Of a DNA stretch of 64,000 bases, positions 1 through 9,798 are shown one piece after another. The notes under the pieces were generated by a model, which saw only the letters and a list, made by a program, of their open reading frames with translations, searched no databases and was not told the origin of the DNA. The position numbers were made by a program, and so were the translations under genes. Position 1 is the stretch's first letter. Each line of letters starts with the position of its first letter. Source of the DNA: Bacteroides sp. AN502(2024) (GTDB lineage Bacteria; Bacteroidota; Bacteroidia; Bacteroidales; Bacteroidaceae); the NCBI RefSeq assembly GCF_041227145.1, contig NZ_JBGFSP010000003.1:3534001-3598000 (forward strand), given 5' to 3'.

Positions 1-485
1 ACCAACAGAGCTACCAGCAAAGGGCCCAGTGCACCTCCGAAGTTACCACCTACCTGAAAGAGTGATTGTGCCAGTCCGCGTTTTCCGCCGGAGGCAAGGA
101 ACGTGATACGGGAGGCTTCCGGATGCAGTACGGAAGAGCCGATTCCGATGAAGAATACGGATGTTAATATCCAGTATAGGTTGTCAGAGAATGCTAAGTT
201 TATCAGACCCATCAGTGTAAAACTCATTCCGATAGGCAATGACCATGCGATGGGATGCTTATCAAAGAAAATTCCGGTAATCGGTTGAAAAACAGAAGCG
301 GAAAGTTGATAGATTAACGTGATAAGTCCGATTTGTGCGAAACTAAGTCCTAAGTCATCTTTGAATAAAGGATAAGATGCCGATAGCACCGACTGTAATA
401 GATCGTTGAGACAATGCGAAAGACTCAATGCAATCAAAATGGAAAATGTAATTTTTCCTACGGGTTGTTCCTGATTCTGTACCAT
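1..485 (-). CDS. fsr: MFS efflux transporter, fosmidomycin-resistance (Fsr) type, 5' part
   Basis: Reading the minus strand from an ATG at 485 gives a hydrophobic protein that begins MVQNQEQPVGKITFSILIAL and continues with the LSHCLNDLLQS and YPLFKDDLGLSFAQIGLI segments typical of the first helices of Fsr-type major facilitator transporters. About 160 residues are present; the gene runs off the window at position 1, so the remaining membrane helices are not seen. The family acts as inner-membrane proton antiporters that export small drugs. Substrate here is unknown. It is transcribed away from the LacI-type regulator, with a repeat-bearing intergenic region between them. Confidence 0.8.
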   Translation of the reverse strand, partial: MVQNQEQPVGKITFSILIALSLSHCLNDLLQSVLSASYPLFKDDLGLSFAQIGLITLIYQLSASVFQPITGIFFDKHPIAWSLPIGMSFTLMGLINLAFSDNLYWILTSVFFIGIGSSVLHPEASRITFLASGGKRGLAQSLFQVGGNFGGALGPLLVALL

Positions 486-637
486 ATACTACCAGTTTGC
501 TTTTAACGTGTTCCTGAAAAAGGTTGCAAAGGTAGGTAAACTTCCCGTTTCTCTAAAACGAAGGATTGTAAATTGTCGTTAATTCGGTTTTGTGTCATTG
601 GGCTATTCTCTATGCCCGATTGCAGGGGGTACCAAAT

Positions 638-764
638 GTTTCGCGGCATGAAACACTTGGTTTAGAGCCGCAAAACCGAGTATTTAGAGCCGCTAAATCA
701 GGTGTTTAGAGCCGCAAATCCAACTGTTTAGAGCCGCTAAACTAAGTGTTTCGCGGCTTGAAAC
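638..764. repeat. Array of six 17-bp mini-palindromes at exact 22-bp spacing
   Basis: Six units are centred at 646, 668, 690, 712, 734 and 756, exactly 22 bp apart. Most are a 5-bp stem with a 7-nt loop, for example GTTTA-gagccgc-TAAAC at 726-742 and ATTTA-gagccgc-TAAAT at 682-698; the unit at 704-720 has a shorter stem. The four inner units carry loop GAGCCGC. The two outer ones (638-654 and 748-764) carry GCGGCAT or GCGGCTT, which is the same core on the opposite strand, so the array is bounded by inverted units. Function unknown; protein binding or a multi-hairpin RNA are possible. Confidence 0.75.
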
Positions 765-1032
765 TGTCTTTCCTTGATTTAACCAGACGCTTTTTTGCTT
801 TAAAACCGTAATCCGTAGACGGTTTTTTCATTCGCATACTGATACAGTAGTCAGTTCTTTCGCAGTCATGCTGATAACATATACACAGCAACATTCCTTA
901 TACTGTTTCTGTACACAATGTGTCTTTTTCTCTATACTATTTTTACTTTTTCTTATGTTTAACAACATGTCTCTTTGTAGTGATGTTGAATTAATGGATT
1001 AATTATTAGTTGTTTATGCTCATTTATTTAGG

Positions 1033-1050
1033 ATGTGTGTGCGTACACAC
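1033..1050. promoter_or_regulatory. Candidate LacI-type operator
   Basis: The sequence TGTGTGCGTACACA (near-palindrome, half-sites TGTGT and ACACA) lies just upstream of and abutting the -33 region of the regulator promoter. A related TGTACACAATGTGT element sits at about 912-925. Position and symmetry fit an autoregulatory operator for the adjacent LacI-family protein. This is inferred from the sequence only. Confidence 0.4.
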
Positions 1051-1052
1051 TA

Positions 1053-1083
1053 TTGCTTAATTCAATAATTCATTTTACTTTTG
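1053..1083 (+). promoter_or_regulatory. Bacteroides-type promoter of the LacI-type regulator
   Basis: A -33 TTG at 1053-1055 and a perfect -7 TACTTTTG at 1076-1083 are separated by 20 bp, matching the Bacteroides housekeeping promoter (TTTG / TAnnTTTG). The predicted start of transcription near 1090 leaves a short leader before the ATG at 1113. Confidence 0.6.
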
Positions 1084-1112
1084 CCGATGAAAAACAAGAT
1101 ACTTATCAATAT

Positions 1113-2186
1113 ATGGATAAAGAATTTTCAAATATTCGGATTGTGGACATAGCCAAGATGGCAGGTGTCTCTGTTGGCACGGTAGACCGTGTAATCCATA
1201 ATCGGGGAAGAGTATCTGAAGAAAACAAGAAAAAAGTACAGGCTATCCTGGAAATGGTACATTATCAACCCAATCTGATGGCACGTTCGTTAGCAACCTC
1301 CAAAAGACAATATCATATCCTTGCAATAACTCCTTCTTTTATGCAGGGAGAGTATTGGGAAGCGATTTCGGAAGGTATCGATAAAGCTGCGGCGGAAATG
1401 GGATCCTATAATGTCACCATTACCAAACTCTTTTTCGATCAATATAATAACAATACTTTTGATGATATTGTCCGAAATCTGCTGAATGAGAAAGTGGATG
1501 GGGTGTTGATTGCGACATTGTTTACAGAGTCTGTTATCCGGCTTTCGCAGGAGCTTGACAGGAATGAAATACCTTATGTGTATGTTGACTCCAACATTGG
1601 AGGGCAACATCAACTGGCTTATTTTGGAACGGAATCTTATGATGCCGGAGTGATTGCTGCCAGATTATTGATGGACAGGCTTCCTTCTTCTTCGGATATA
1701 TTAATGGCACGGATTATTCATAGCGGGAAGAACGATTCCAACCAGGGGAAGAACAGGCGCGAAGGGTTCTGTCATTATCTCACGGAGACAGAGTTTAATG
1801 GAAATCTGCATGAAGTGGAATTGAAAATCAATGATTCGGTCTATAATTTTGACAGGCTCGATGAAATATTCGAGGCGAATCCTGGAATAAAAGGGGCTGT
1901 TATATTTAACTCCACCTGTTATATTCTGGGCAATTACTTGAAAGCGAGGGAGAGGAAAGCGGTAAAACTGGTAGGATACGACCTTATCGGGAGAAATACC
2001 CGATTACTTTCCGAAGGTGTTATTACTGCATTGATCGCGCAACGTCCTGAGAGACAGGGGTATGAAGGAGTCAGGTCTTTGTGTAATTACTTGTTATTCA
2101 AGCAAAAATCGGAAACGGTGAATTTAATGCCGATTGATATTCTCTTGAAAGAAAATCTGAAATATTATCTGAACAATAAGCTATAA
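1113..2186 (+). CDS. LacI/GalR-family transcriptional regulator
   Basis: The 357-residue protein has an N-terminal helix-turn-helix (about residues 10-29, IVDIAKMAGVSVGTVDRVIH) and hinge, followed by a periplasmic-binding-protein-like sensor domain (from about residue 60, QYHILAITPSF onward). The upstream frame extends to 1035, but the ATG at 1113 is chosen because the protein then begins a few residues before the HTH and because a perfect promoter -7 box lies at 1076-1083. It is followed after 18 bp by hexuronate genes, so it probably controls glucuronate/galacturonate breakdown in response to a pathway sugar. The ligand is not known from sequence. Confidence 0.85.
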   Translation: MDKEFSNIRIVDIAKMAGVSVGTVDRVIHNRGRVSEENKKKVQAILEMVHYQPNLMARSLATSKRQYHILAITPSFMQGEYWEAISEGIDKAAAEMGSYNVTITKLFFDQYNNNTFDDIVRNLLNEKVDGVLIATLFTESVIRLSQELDRNEIPYVYVDSNIGGQHQLAYFGTESYDAGVIAARLLMDRLPSSSDILMARIIHSGKNDSNQGKNRREGFCHYLTETEFNGNLHEVELKINDSVYNFDRLDEIFEANPGIKGAVIFNSTCYILGNYLKARERKAVKLVGYDLIGRNTRLLSEGVITALIAQRPERQGYEGVRSLCNYLLFKQKSETVNLMPIDILLKENLKYYLNNKL

Positions 2187-2204
2187 ACATGAATTTTTAG
2201 AACC

Positions 2205-3017
2205 ATGAATGAATTATTTAACGTTAAAGGCAAAGTAGTTGTAATTACCGGTGGAGCCGGAATTTTAGGTAAAGGTATTGCTGCATATCTTGCAAAAGAA
2301 GGTGCAAAAATTGTGGTGCTCGACAGAAGTGAAGAGGCAGGAAAGGCATTGGTAGAGCGTATCAAGGCAGAAGGACACGAAGCTATGTTTCTTTATACGG
2401 ACGTAATGGATAAAGAAATTCTGGAAAGCAACAAAGGGGAAATCATGAAAGCGTATGGACGCATTGATGTTTTGTTGAACGCTGCCGGTGGCAATATGGC
2501 AGGTGCTACAATCGCACCGGATAAGACATTCTTCGACTTACAGATCGATGCATTCAAGAAGGTGGTGGATTTGAATCTGTTCGGTACGGTATTGCCTACA
2601 ATGGTATTTGCCGGAGTCATGGTTGAACAGAAAAAAGGTTCGATCGTAAACTTCTGCTCTGAATCAGCTCTTCGTCCATTGACTCGTGTGGTAGGCTACG
2701 GTGCAGCGAAAGCGGCTATCGCTAACTTCACCAAATATATGGCCGGTGAACTGGCTTTGAAATTCGGTAACGGTCTGCGTGTAAACGCTATCGCTCCGGG
2801 ATTCTTCCTGACGGAACAGAACAGGACATTGTTGACGAATCCGGATGGTTCACTGACTGATCGTTCCAAGACTATTCTTGCTCATACTCCGTTCAATCGT
2901 TTTGGCGAACCGGAAGACCTTTACGGAACAATCCACTATCTGATTAGTGATGCTTCTAACTTCGTAACGGGTACGGTAGCTGTTATTGACGGCGGGTTTG
3001 ATGCATTCTCAATTTAA
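2205..3017 (+). CDS. uxuB: SDR-family D-mannonate oxidoreductase (fructuronate reductase)
   Basis: This 270-residue classical short-chain dehydrogenase has a glycine-rich NAD-binding loop (GGAGILG, residues 16-22), an NAAGG motif (92-96), a catalytic Ser near 152, and YGAAK giving Tyr165 and Lys169. The neighbouring mannonate dehydratase suggests it interconverts D-fructuronate and D-mannonate, the step before dehydration to 2-keto-3-deoxygluconate. In Bacteroidetes this step is carried out by an SDR rather than the longer enterobacterial UxuB, so the gene symbol is functional rather than by homology. It probably forms an operon with the regulator (18 bp upstream) and uxuA (83 bp downstream). 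Confidence 0.75.
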   Translation: MNELFNVKGKVVVITGGAGILGKGIAAYLAKEGAKIVVLDRSEEAGKALVERIKAEGHEAMFLYTDVMDKEILESNKGEIMKAYGRIDVLLNAAGGNMAGATIAPDKTFFDLQIDAFKKVVDLNLFGTVLPTMVFAGVMVEQKKGSIVNFCSESALRPLTRVVGYGAAKAAIANFTKYMAGELALKFGNGLRVNAIAPGFFLTEQNRTLLTNPDGSLTDRSKTILAHTPFNRFGEPEDLYGTIHYLISDASNFVTGTVAVIDGGFDAFSI

Positions 3018-3094
3018 TAAATCGATAATTAGCTGTGCTGTGGGTGCATACTGATTATCAACTTTTGACTTTCAATTTTCAACTTTTAATTTAA

Positions 3095-4270
<1,176 letters not shown>

Positions 4271-4299
4271 TCTTAGCATATAATTATCGCTTTATCATC

Positions 4300-4347
4300 A
4301 AACACTACGGCTATTGTTGGTTGAAATGATAGTTGTAGTGTTTTTTA
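4300..4347 (+). terminator. Rho-independent terminator after uxuA
   Basis: The arms AACACTACGGCTAT (4301-4314) and ATAGTTGTAGTGTT (4329-4342) pair with two G-U pairs and are followed by a T run. It ends the hexuronate operon. Confidence 0.85.
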
Positions 4348-4371
4348 TTAGGTCTTTTTCACTGCTGCCGT

Positions 4372-4947
4372 TTACGGGATCAGTGAACCGAATAAGTCTC
4401 CGACATGTGTGTCTTTGTTTGCTTTGTTCGTCGATTTCGCTTTCTTCGGTTCGGGAATGATCAATAATGCTATTTGGGCGCAGGCTTCTGCGTCAGCCAG
4501 TGCGTGATGATGGTTGGTCAAATCATATCCGCATCGTTCTGCTACTGTATGCAACTGGTGATTGGGCAGCTCCTTTCCGAACACTTTCCTCGAAGTGCGG
4601 CAGGTGCAATAAAACTTGTAATTAGGATAAGTCATTCCATATAATTCGTGAACCGCACGAAGACAACCTTCGTCGAATGGACTGTTGTGGGCAACAAGTG
4701 GAAGCCCGTCTATCAATGGTTTGATTTCTGCCCATACGTCTGGAAAGTCTGGCGCTTCTACCGTGTCATCGTAAGTTAATCCGTGAACGGCCGTTGTCCG
4801 TTGCGTATAATAATTGGGAGCAGGACGGATGAGGCGATAGATTTTATTCACAATCTTACCATCTTTTACAATGACAACACCGACACTGCATACACTGGTA
4901 CGCTTGTCATTGGCTGTTTCAAAGTCGATTGCTGCAAAGTTTCTCAT
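4372..4947 (-). CDS. DnaQ-like DEDDh 3'-5' exonuclease
   Basis: The 191-residue protein shows the exonuclease signatures in order: AAIDFETAN (Exo I, Asp-x-Glu), VAHNSPFDEGCL (Exo II) and HHALADAEACA (Exo III, His...Asp). This is the DnaQ/epsilon-like fold used in proofreading or RNA/DNA turnover. The ATG at 4947 is preferred over an upstream start at 5010 because the conserved core begins at residue 4 of MRNFAAIDFETAN. The C-terminus (KKAKSTNKANKDTHV) is a short basic tail. It is a single gene, converging on uxuA. Its exact substrate cannot be inferred. Confidence 0.85.
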   Translation of the reverse strand: MRNFAAIDFETANDKRTSVCSVGVVIVKDGKIVNKIYRLIRPAPNYYTQRTTAVHGLTYDDTVEAPDFPDVWAEIKPLIDGLPLVAHNSPFDEGCLRAVHELYGMTYPNYKFYCTCRTSRKVFGKELPNHQLHTVAERCGYDLTNHHHALADAEACAQIALLIIPEPKKAKSTNKANKDTHVGDLFGSLIP

Positions 4948-5283
4948 GAATTCTGTTGCTTTTGAGGATACAAAATTAGATAGAAAAATCGAGTTTTTAT
5001 ACACCGGCAAGATAAAGAATCCGTTTTTTCTTTAGAGGAAAGGTATGAATTTGAATTTATTTTCACCGTATTTCTCCGCAAAACAGATCAGTCTATACAG
5101 GATATAATCCTTCCCATGGGCTTGCATCTATAAATAAGAAAGAGGGATATCTCGGTCTTGTGCCGATGAGTAATATGACAACATTTGGGGGGGGATAGAA
5201 TCGGTTTTACAGTTTTTTTTTATAGCTTTGCGAAATGATAATTCGCTTTCTGTAAAAGAGGTTGTACTATTGAGATTAAAGGT
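4948..5283. other. Intergenic region with G8 tract and SIMPL-gene promoter
   Basis: This 336-bp divergent region contains no gene that can be supported. Notable are a run of eight G (5187-5194) and, 18 bp on, a run of nine T (5213-5221) that occupies most of the spacer of the downstream promoter. Confidence 0.5.
5203..5230 (+). promoter_or_regulatory. Promoter of the SIMPL-domain gene
   Basis: The -7 element TAGCTTTG (5223-5230) matches TAnnTTTG exactly. A TTTT near 5203 stands in the -33 position. The nine-T run between them is part of the spacer, so a change in its length would change promoter spacing. Confidence 0.5.
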
Positions 5284-5985
5284 ATGAAAAAGGTATGTTT
5301 ATTTGTTTTTGTTTGGTTTGCTTGGAGTGTTGTTGGGAATGCACAAGAAAGTGATGGACGATACATTGAAGTGACCGGTTCTTCCGAAATAGAAGTCGTT
5401 CCGGATGAGATTCATTTTCTGGTTCAGATTAAGGAGTATTGGGAAGAAGAGTACACCGGTCAATCAAAAAAAGAAGAAGATTTCCGGACGAAAGTGCCGT
5501 TGGCTACGATCGAGAAAGAGTTGCGCCGCAGTTTGCACAAAATCGGAATAACGGATGATGCCATCCGCACACAGGAAATAGGAGATTATTGGCGCCAGCG
5601 GGGAAAGGAGTTTCTGATAGGTAAGCAATTGGATATTCGGCTCACGGATTTTGAGCAGATTAATTCTATTATCCGTTCGGTCAACACGTGGGGAATCGAG
5701 TCCATGCGTATCGGAGAACTCAAGCATAAGGATTTGCCAACGTATCGGAAACAAGGTAAGATGGCAGCACTGAAGGCTGCCCGTGAGAAAGCATCTTATT
5801 TGGTGGAAGCGATGGGGCAGCAGTTGGGTGAAGTGATTCGTATCGTCGAACCTGCCGATAATAATATGAGCCGTTATTTTTCTTTCGAGGCACAGAGTAA
5901 TGTAAGCATGGGCACGGCAGCTACCGAGCAGTACCGGGTTATCAAGCTGCGGTATGAGATGACGGCTCGTTTTGCCATTAAGTAA
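5284..5985 (+). CDS. SIMPL (DUF541) domain secreted protein
   Basis: The 233-residue protein has a signal peptide (MKKVCLFVFVWFAWSVVGNA, cleaved near residue 20). It is followed by the SIMPL/DUF541 opening IEVTGSSEIEVVPDEIHFLVQI, a middle section on paired residues (LKAAREKASYLVEAMG) and the C-terminal KLRYEMTARFAI strand. DUF541 proteins are periplasmic or outer-membrane-associated and of poorly defined function; some form ring assemblies. The gene stands alone with its own promoter and no obvious operon partner. Confidence 0.8.
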   Translation: MKKVCLFVFVWFAWSVVGNAQESDGRYIEVTGSSEIEVVPDEIHFLVQIKEYWEEEYTGQSKKEEDFRTKVPLATIEKELRRSLHKIGITDDAIRTQEIGDYWRQRGKEFLIGKQLDIRLTDFEQINSIIRSVNTWGIESMRIGELKHKDLPTYRKQGKMAALKAAREKASYLVEAMGQQLGEVIRIVEPADNNMSRYFSFEAQSNVSMGTAATEQYRVIKLRYEMTARFAIK

Positions 5986-6371
5986 AGATTGGCTATCTTT
6001 ATCGTATGACAAGAAATAGTAATACATTTCCTATGGAACGGTACAATGGTTGTCTGTTTTGAGGAACTCCGTTCCAAACGGCTATCCATGCACCGATTCC
6101 ATAAACCGTACCTTTTCCTGCGGATAAAATGGATTCAATCAGAAAGGTTGAAAAGTCAAGAATTCTAATGGATTAGATTGCTTGTTTGGCTGAATTATTA
6201 TAATTTTGTGGCAAAACTTTTTATTTTATATGGTTTGTTTGATGACTGAATGTCATGAGCTATAAAATAACAACTATTGTGGAGAATTGCGTCTATGGAC
6301 GTAATTTGCAGGCGGAGCATGACCTTTCTCTCTCAAACCTATTTTTCAGAATAAATATATAATAAATTGAT
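5986..6371. other. Intergenic region upstream of the S41 protease
   Basis: No gene is supported in these 386 bp. A probable promoter lies at 6178-6208 and a small hairpin (arms AATTGCGTC and GACGTAATT) at about 6286-6308 in the leader of the protease mRNA. A GC-richer block at 6030-6120 has no coding potential that I can see. Confidence 0.4.
6178..6208 (+). promoter_or_regulatory. Probable promoter of the S41 protease gene
   Basis: A -33 TTG (6178-6180) and -7 TAATTTTG (6201-6208) are separated by 20 bp. This would give a leader of about 155 nt before the ATG at 6372. Confidence 0.45.
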
Positions 6372-9300
6372 ATGAGGAAATTAATAACTTCTTTTGCACT
6401 GGTATTATCAGCATTATCCAGTTATGCGATTACTCCTTTGTGGATGCGTGATGCACGTATCTCACCGGATGGAACCGAGATTGTCTTTTGTTATAAAGGA
6501 GACATTTATAAAGTTCCCGTACAAGGAGGCACCGCTGTCCGACTTACTACACAAGCTTCTTATGAGGCCAATCCTGTCTGGTCTCCCGATGGAAAGCAAA
6601 TCGCATTTGCCAGTGACCGGAATGGAAATTTCGACCTGTTCATCATGCCTGCCGACGGAGGTATCGCCCGTAGATTGACTTACCATTCCGCATCGGAAAT
6701 TCCTTCGGCTTTTACACCGGATGGAAAGTATGTCCTTTTCTCCGCTTCCATACAAGATCCTGCAAACAGTGCCTTGTTTCCTACGGGAGCAATGACCGAA
6801 TTATACAAAGTGGCTGTTGACGGAGGACGCACCGAACAAGTGCTGGCAACTCCCGCCGAGCTCGTTTGTTTTGATAAGGCAGGGAAGAATTTTCTTTATC
6901 AGGACCGCAAAGGTTTCGAGGATGAATGGAGGAAGCATCACACTTCATCCATAACGAGGGATATTTGGTTATACAACACCCAAACCGGAAAGCATACGAA
7001 CCTGACAAACCGGGGAGGGGAGGACCGTAATCCGGTGTATGCGCCTGATGGTCATACAGTCTATTTTTTGAGTGAACGTAAGGGAGGTTCTTTCAATGTG
7101 TATACTTTCTCATTGAATGCTCCACAAGAAGTGAAGGCGGTAACTGCTTTTAAAACTCATCCGGTACGTTTTCTGTCTGTCAGCGATCAAGGAACTTTGT
7201 GTTATACCTATGACGGTGAACTTTATACCCAGAAACCCGATACCCGTCCGAAAAAAGTAAAAGTGGAACTTGTCCGTGACGATGAAGAGCAGATGGCTAC
7301 ACTTAAATTCTCACAGGGGGCCACTTCCGCTTCTGTATCTCCGGATGGCAAACAGGTTGCTTTTATTGTGCGTGGTGACGTATTTGTGACTTCGACCGAC
7401 TATACTACGACCAAGCAAATTACCAATACTCCGGCAAAAGAAGCCGCTGTCTCTTTTGCACCGGACAACCGGACATTGGTTTATGCCAGTGAACGAACCG
7501 GTAATTGGCAACTTTATACTGCCAGAATAGCACGTAAGGACGACCCCAATTTCCCTAATGCCACTCTTATTGAAGAAGAAGTGTTATTACCCTCTCAGAC
7601 AGTGGAACGTACTTATCCGCAATACTCGCCGGATGGGAATGAATTGGCTTTTATAGAAGATCGCAACCGTTTGATGGTGCTCAATCTGAAAACAAAGAAA
7701 GTACGCCAGGTGACGGACGGTTCCACATGGTATAACACCGGAGGTGGATTCGACTACGAATGGTCGCCTGATGGTAAATGGTTCACTCTCGAATTCATTG
7801 GCAACCGTCACGATCCTTATTCGGATATAGGCATTGTCAGTGCACAGGGAGGAGCGATCACCAATCTGACTAATAGCGGATATATCAGCGGCTCTCCACG
7901 TTGGGTACTCGACGGAAATGCCATTCTCTTCCAGACCGAACGGTATGGTATGCGTGCGCATGCTTCCTGGGGATCGCAACAGGATGTTATGTTAGTATTT
8001 ATCAACCGGGATGCTTATGATCGTTATCGTTTAAGTAAGGAGGATTTCGAATTGCTGAAGGAGCTTGAAAAGGAACAGAAGAAAGCAAAGGAGAAAGACG
8101 GTGACAAGAAAAAAGACGGAAATAAGACTGAAAAGGGAGAGGCTGACAAGAAAAAGAACAAGCAGCATGAAGACAGCGGTAAGAAGGAGGCTGACAAGGA
8201 TCAAGCTGTCAACAAAGAGATCGTTGTGGAACTTGACGGTATCGAGGACCGTATCGTACGTCTGACTCCCAACTCTTCCGACTTGGGTAGTGCGATACTT
8301 TCAAAAGACGGAGAGAATCTTTATTACTTCTCTGCCTTCGAAAATGGATATGATCTTTGGAAAATGAATCTCCGCGAAAAGGATACGAAGCGTCTGCACA
8401 AACTCAATACAGGTTGGACATCATTGATGATGGATAAGAAAGGAGATATCTTCTTGTTGGGAAGCCGTAGTATGCAAAAGATGGATGGCAAGTCGGATGC
8501 TTTGAAATCGATCGGTTATCAAGCTGAAATGCAAATGGATCTGGCATCCGAACGTGAAGCGATGTTCGACCATGTGTACAAACAGCACCGGAAACGTTTT
8601 TATAATGTCAATATGCATGGCGTGAACTGGGATGCCATGACGGATGCTTATCGCAAGTTCCTGCCTCACATTGATAACAATTATGATTTCGCAGAACTGT
8701 TGAGTGAATGGTTGGGCGAGTTGAATGTTTCACATACCGGAGGACGCTATTCTCCTCGAGGAAAAGGTGACGTTACTTCCAATCTGGGACTTCTGTTCGA
8801 CTGGGATTATCAGGGAAAAGGGATGCAGATTGCCGAAATCATCGAGAAAGGTCCGTTCGACCATTCGCGTACCAAGGTAGAGGCAGGATGTATCATTGAA
8901 AAGATTAATGGAGAGGAGATAACTCCCGATCATGATATCACTTGTCTGTTAAATAACAAAGCAGGGAAGAAGACGTTGATATCAATCTACAACCCGCAAA
9001 ATAAAGAACGTTGGGAAGAAGTGGTGATGCCCATTACGAGTGGTCAGCTGAATGGATTGTTATACAAACGTTGGGTGAAGCAGCGTGCGGCAGATGTTGA
9101 AAAATGGTCGAAAGGACGTTTGGGATATGTTCATATTCAGTCGATGGGAGACGGTAGTTTCCGTACGGTTTATTCGGACATTCTGGGAAAATACAATCAC
9201 TGTGAAGGGATTGTGATCGATACCCGGTTCAACGGTGGCGGTCGTCTGCATGAAGACATTGAAATACTGTTCAGTGGTCAGAAGTACTTTACACAGGTAG

Positions 9301-9680
9301 TCCGCGGGCGTGAGGCGTGTGATATGCCAAGTCGTCGTTGGAACAAACCTTCCATCATGTTGCAATGTGAAGCCAACTATTCGAACGCGCACGGAACGCC
9401 ATGGGTATACAGACATCAACATATAGGAAAGCTGGTCGGTATGCCTGTTCCGGGGACAATGACAAGTGTGTCTTGGGAAACTTTACAAGACCCTTCACTC
9501 GTCTTTGGTATTCCTATTGTCGGTTATCGTTTGCCTGATGGCAGTTATTTGGAAAATACTCAGTTGGAACCGGATGTGAAGGTCGCCAATGATCCGGAGA
9601 CAGTCGTTAAGGGAGAGGATAACCAATTAAAGGTGGCTGTCGATGAACTTCTGAAAGAGATAGATAGTCAGAAGAAGTAA
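6372..9680 (+). CDS. Tricorn-like S41 family peptidase with beta-propeller and PDZ domains
   Basis: This 1102-residue secreted protein has a signal peptide (MRKLITSFALVLSALSSYA). WD40/PD40 propeller repeats (VWSPDGKQIAF, SPDGKQVAFIV, SPDGNELAFIE) fill about residues 25-520. A very Lys/Glu/Asp-rich linker lies near 555-615, followed by a second set of propeller strands, a PDZ-like segment (GCIIEKINGEEI) and an S41 C-terminal protease core. By analogy with tricorn, Ser787-His788 (NVSHTGG) and the nucleophile Ser1004 (NYSNAHG) are present. The family degrades peptides; here it is probably periplasmic. It is transcribed alone and ends at a terminator. Confidence 0.88.
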   Translation: MRKLITSFALVLSALSSYAITPLWMRDARISPDGTEIVFCYKGDIYKVPVQGGTAVRLTTQASYEANPVWSPDGKQIAFASDRNGNFDLFIMPADGGIARRLTYHSASEIPSAFTPDGKYVLFSASIQDPANSALFPTGAMTELYKVAVDGGRTEQVLATPAELVCFDKAGKNFLYQDRKGFEDEWRKHHTSSITRDIWLYNTQTGKHTNLTNRGGEDRNPVYAPDGHTVYFLSERKGGSFNVYTFSLNAPQEVKAVTAFKTHPVRFLSVSDQGTLCYTYDGELYTQKPDTRPKKVKVELVRDDEEQMATLKFSQGATSASVSPDGKQVAFIVRGDVFVTSTDYTTTKQITNTPAKEAAVSFAPDNRTLVYASERTGNWQLYTARIARKDDPNFPNATLIEEEVLLPSQTVERTYPQYSPDGNELAFIEDRNRLMVLNLKTKKVRQVTDGSTWYNTGGGFDYEWSPDGKWFTLEFIGNRHDPYSDIGIVSAQGGAITNLTNSGYISGSPRWVLDGNAILFQTERYGMRAHASWGSQQDVMLVFINRDAYDRYRLSKEDFELLKELEKEQKKAKEKDGDKKKDGNKTEKGEADKKKNKQHEDSGKKEADKDQAVNKEIVVELDGIEDRIVRLTPNSSDLGSAILSKDGENLYYFSAFENGYDLWKMNLREKDTKRLHKLNTGWTSLMMDKKGDIFLLGSRSMQKMDGKSDALKSIGYQAEMQMDLASEREAMFDHVYKQHRKRFYNVNMHGVNWDAMTDAYRKFLPHIDNNYDFAELLSEWLGELNVSHTGGRYSPRGKGDVTSNLGLLFDWDYQGKGMQIAEIIEKGPFDHSRTKVEAGCIIEKINGEEITPDHDITCLLNNKAGKKTLISIYNPQNKERWEEVVMPITSGQLNGLLYKRWVKQRAADVEKWSKGRLGYVHIQSMGDGSFRTVYSDILGKYNHCEGIVIDTRFNGGGRLHEDIEILFSGQKYFTQVVRGREACDMPSRRWNKPSIMLQCEANYSNAHGTPWVYRHQHIGKLVGMPVPGTMTSVSWETLQDPSLVFGIPIVGYRLPDGSYLENTQLEPDVKVANDPETVVKGEDNQLKVAVDELLKEIDSQKK

Positions 9681-9737
9681 ACACGAGGGTAATTGAATAT
9701 AAAATAAAGAGGGTGTGTCGAAACTCCCTTTTTGAAG

Positions 9738-9780
9738 AAATTACCCCTGCTATAGCGATCTGTGGCAGGGGTAAATTTTT
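9738..9780 (+). terminator. Terminator after the S41 protease gene
   Basis: The arms TTACCCCTGC (9741-9750) and GCAGGGGTAA (9765-9774) form a perfect 10-bp stem with a 14-nt loop, followed by ATTTTT. The stem sequence resembles the central hairpin of the repeat element that starts 25 bp further on. Confidence 0.75.
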
Positions 9781-9798
9781 ATATTTAGGCATTATGAT

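Larger units (their letters stand above)
486..1112. other. Intergenic region with 22-bp-period array and regulator promoter
   Basis: No convincing gene lies here. The stretch separates two divergently transcribed genes. It holds a six-unit palindromic array (638-764), a candidate operator half-palindrome near 911-926, a better one at 1033-1050, and the promoter of the LacI-type gene. The open frame that starts at 1035 is only the upstream extension of the regulator and overlaps its promoter, so it is not used as the start. Confidence 0.6.

Noticed and set aside
638..764. Possible CRISPR array
   Set aside because: Units repeat every 22 bp with only about 5 bp between palindromes, orientation flips at the ends, and no cas genes are present.
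1035..1112. Upstream extension of the LacI-type regulator
   Set aside because: It overlaps the promoter -7 box and candidate operator, and adds a hydrophobic stretch not found before the HTH in this family.
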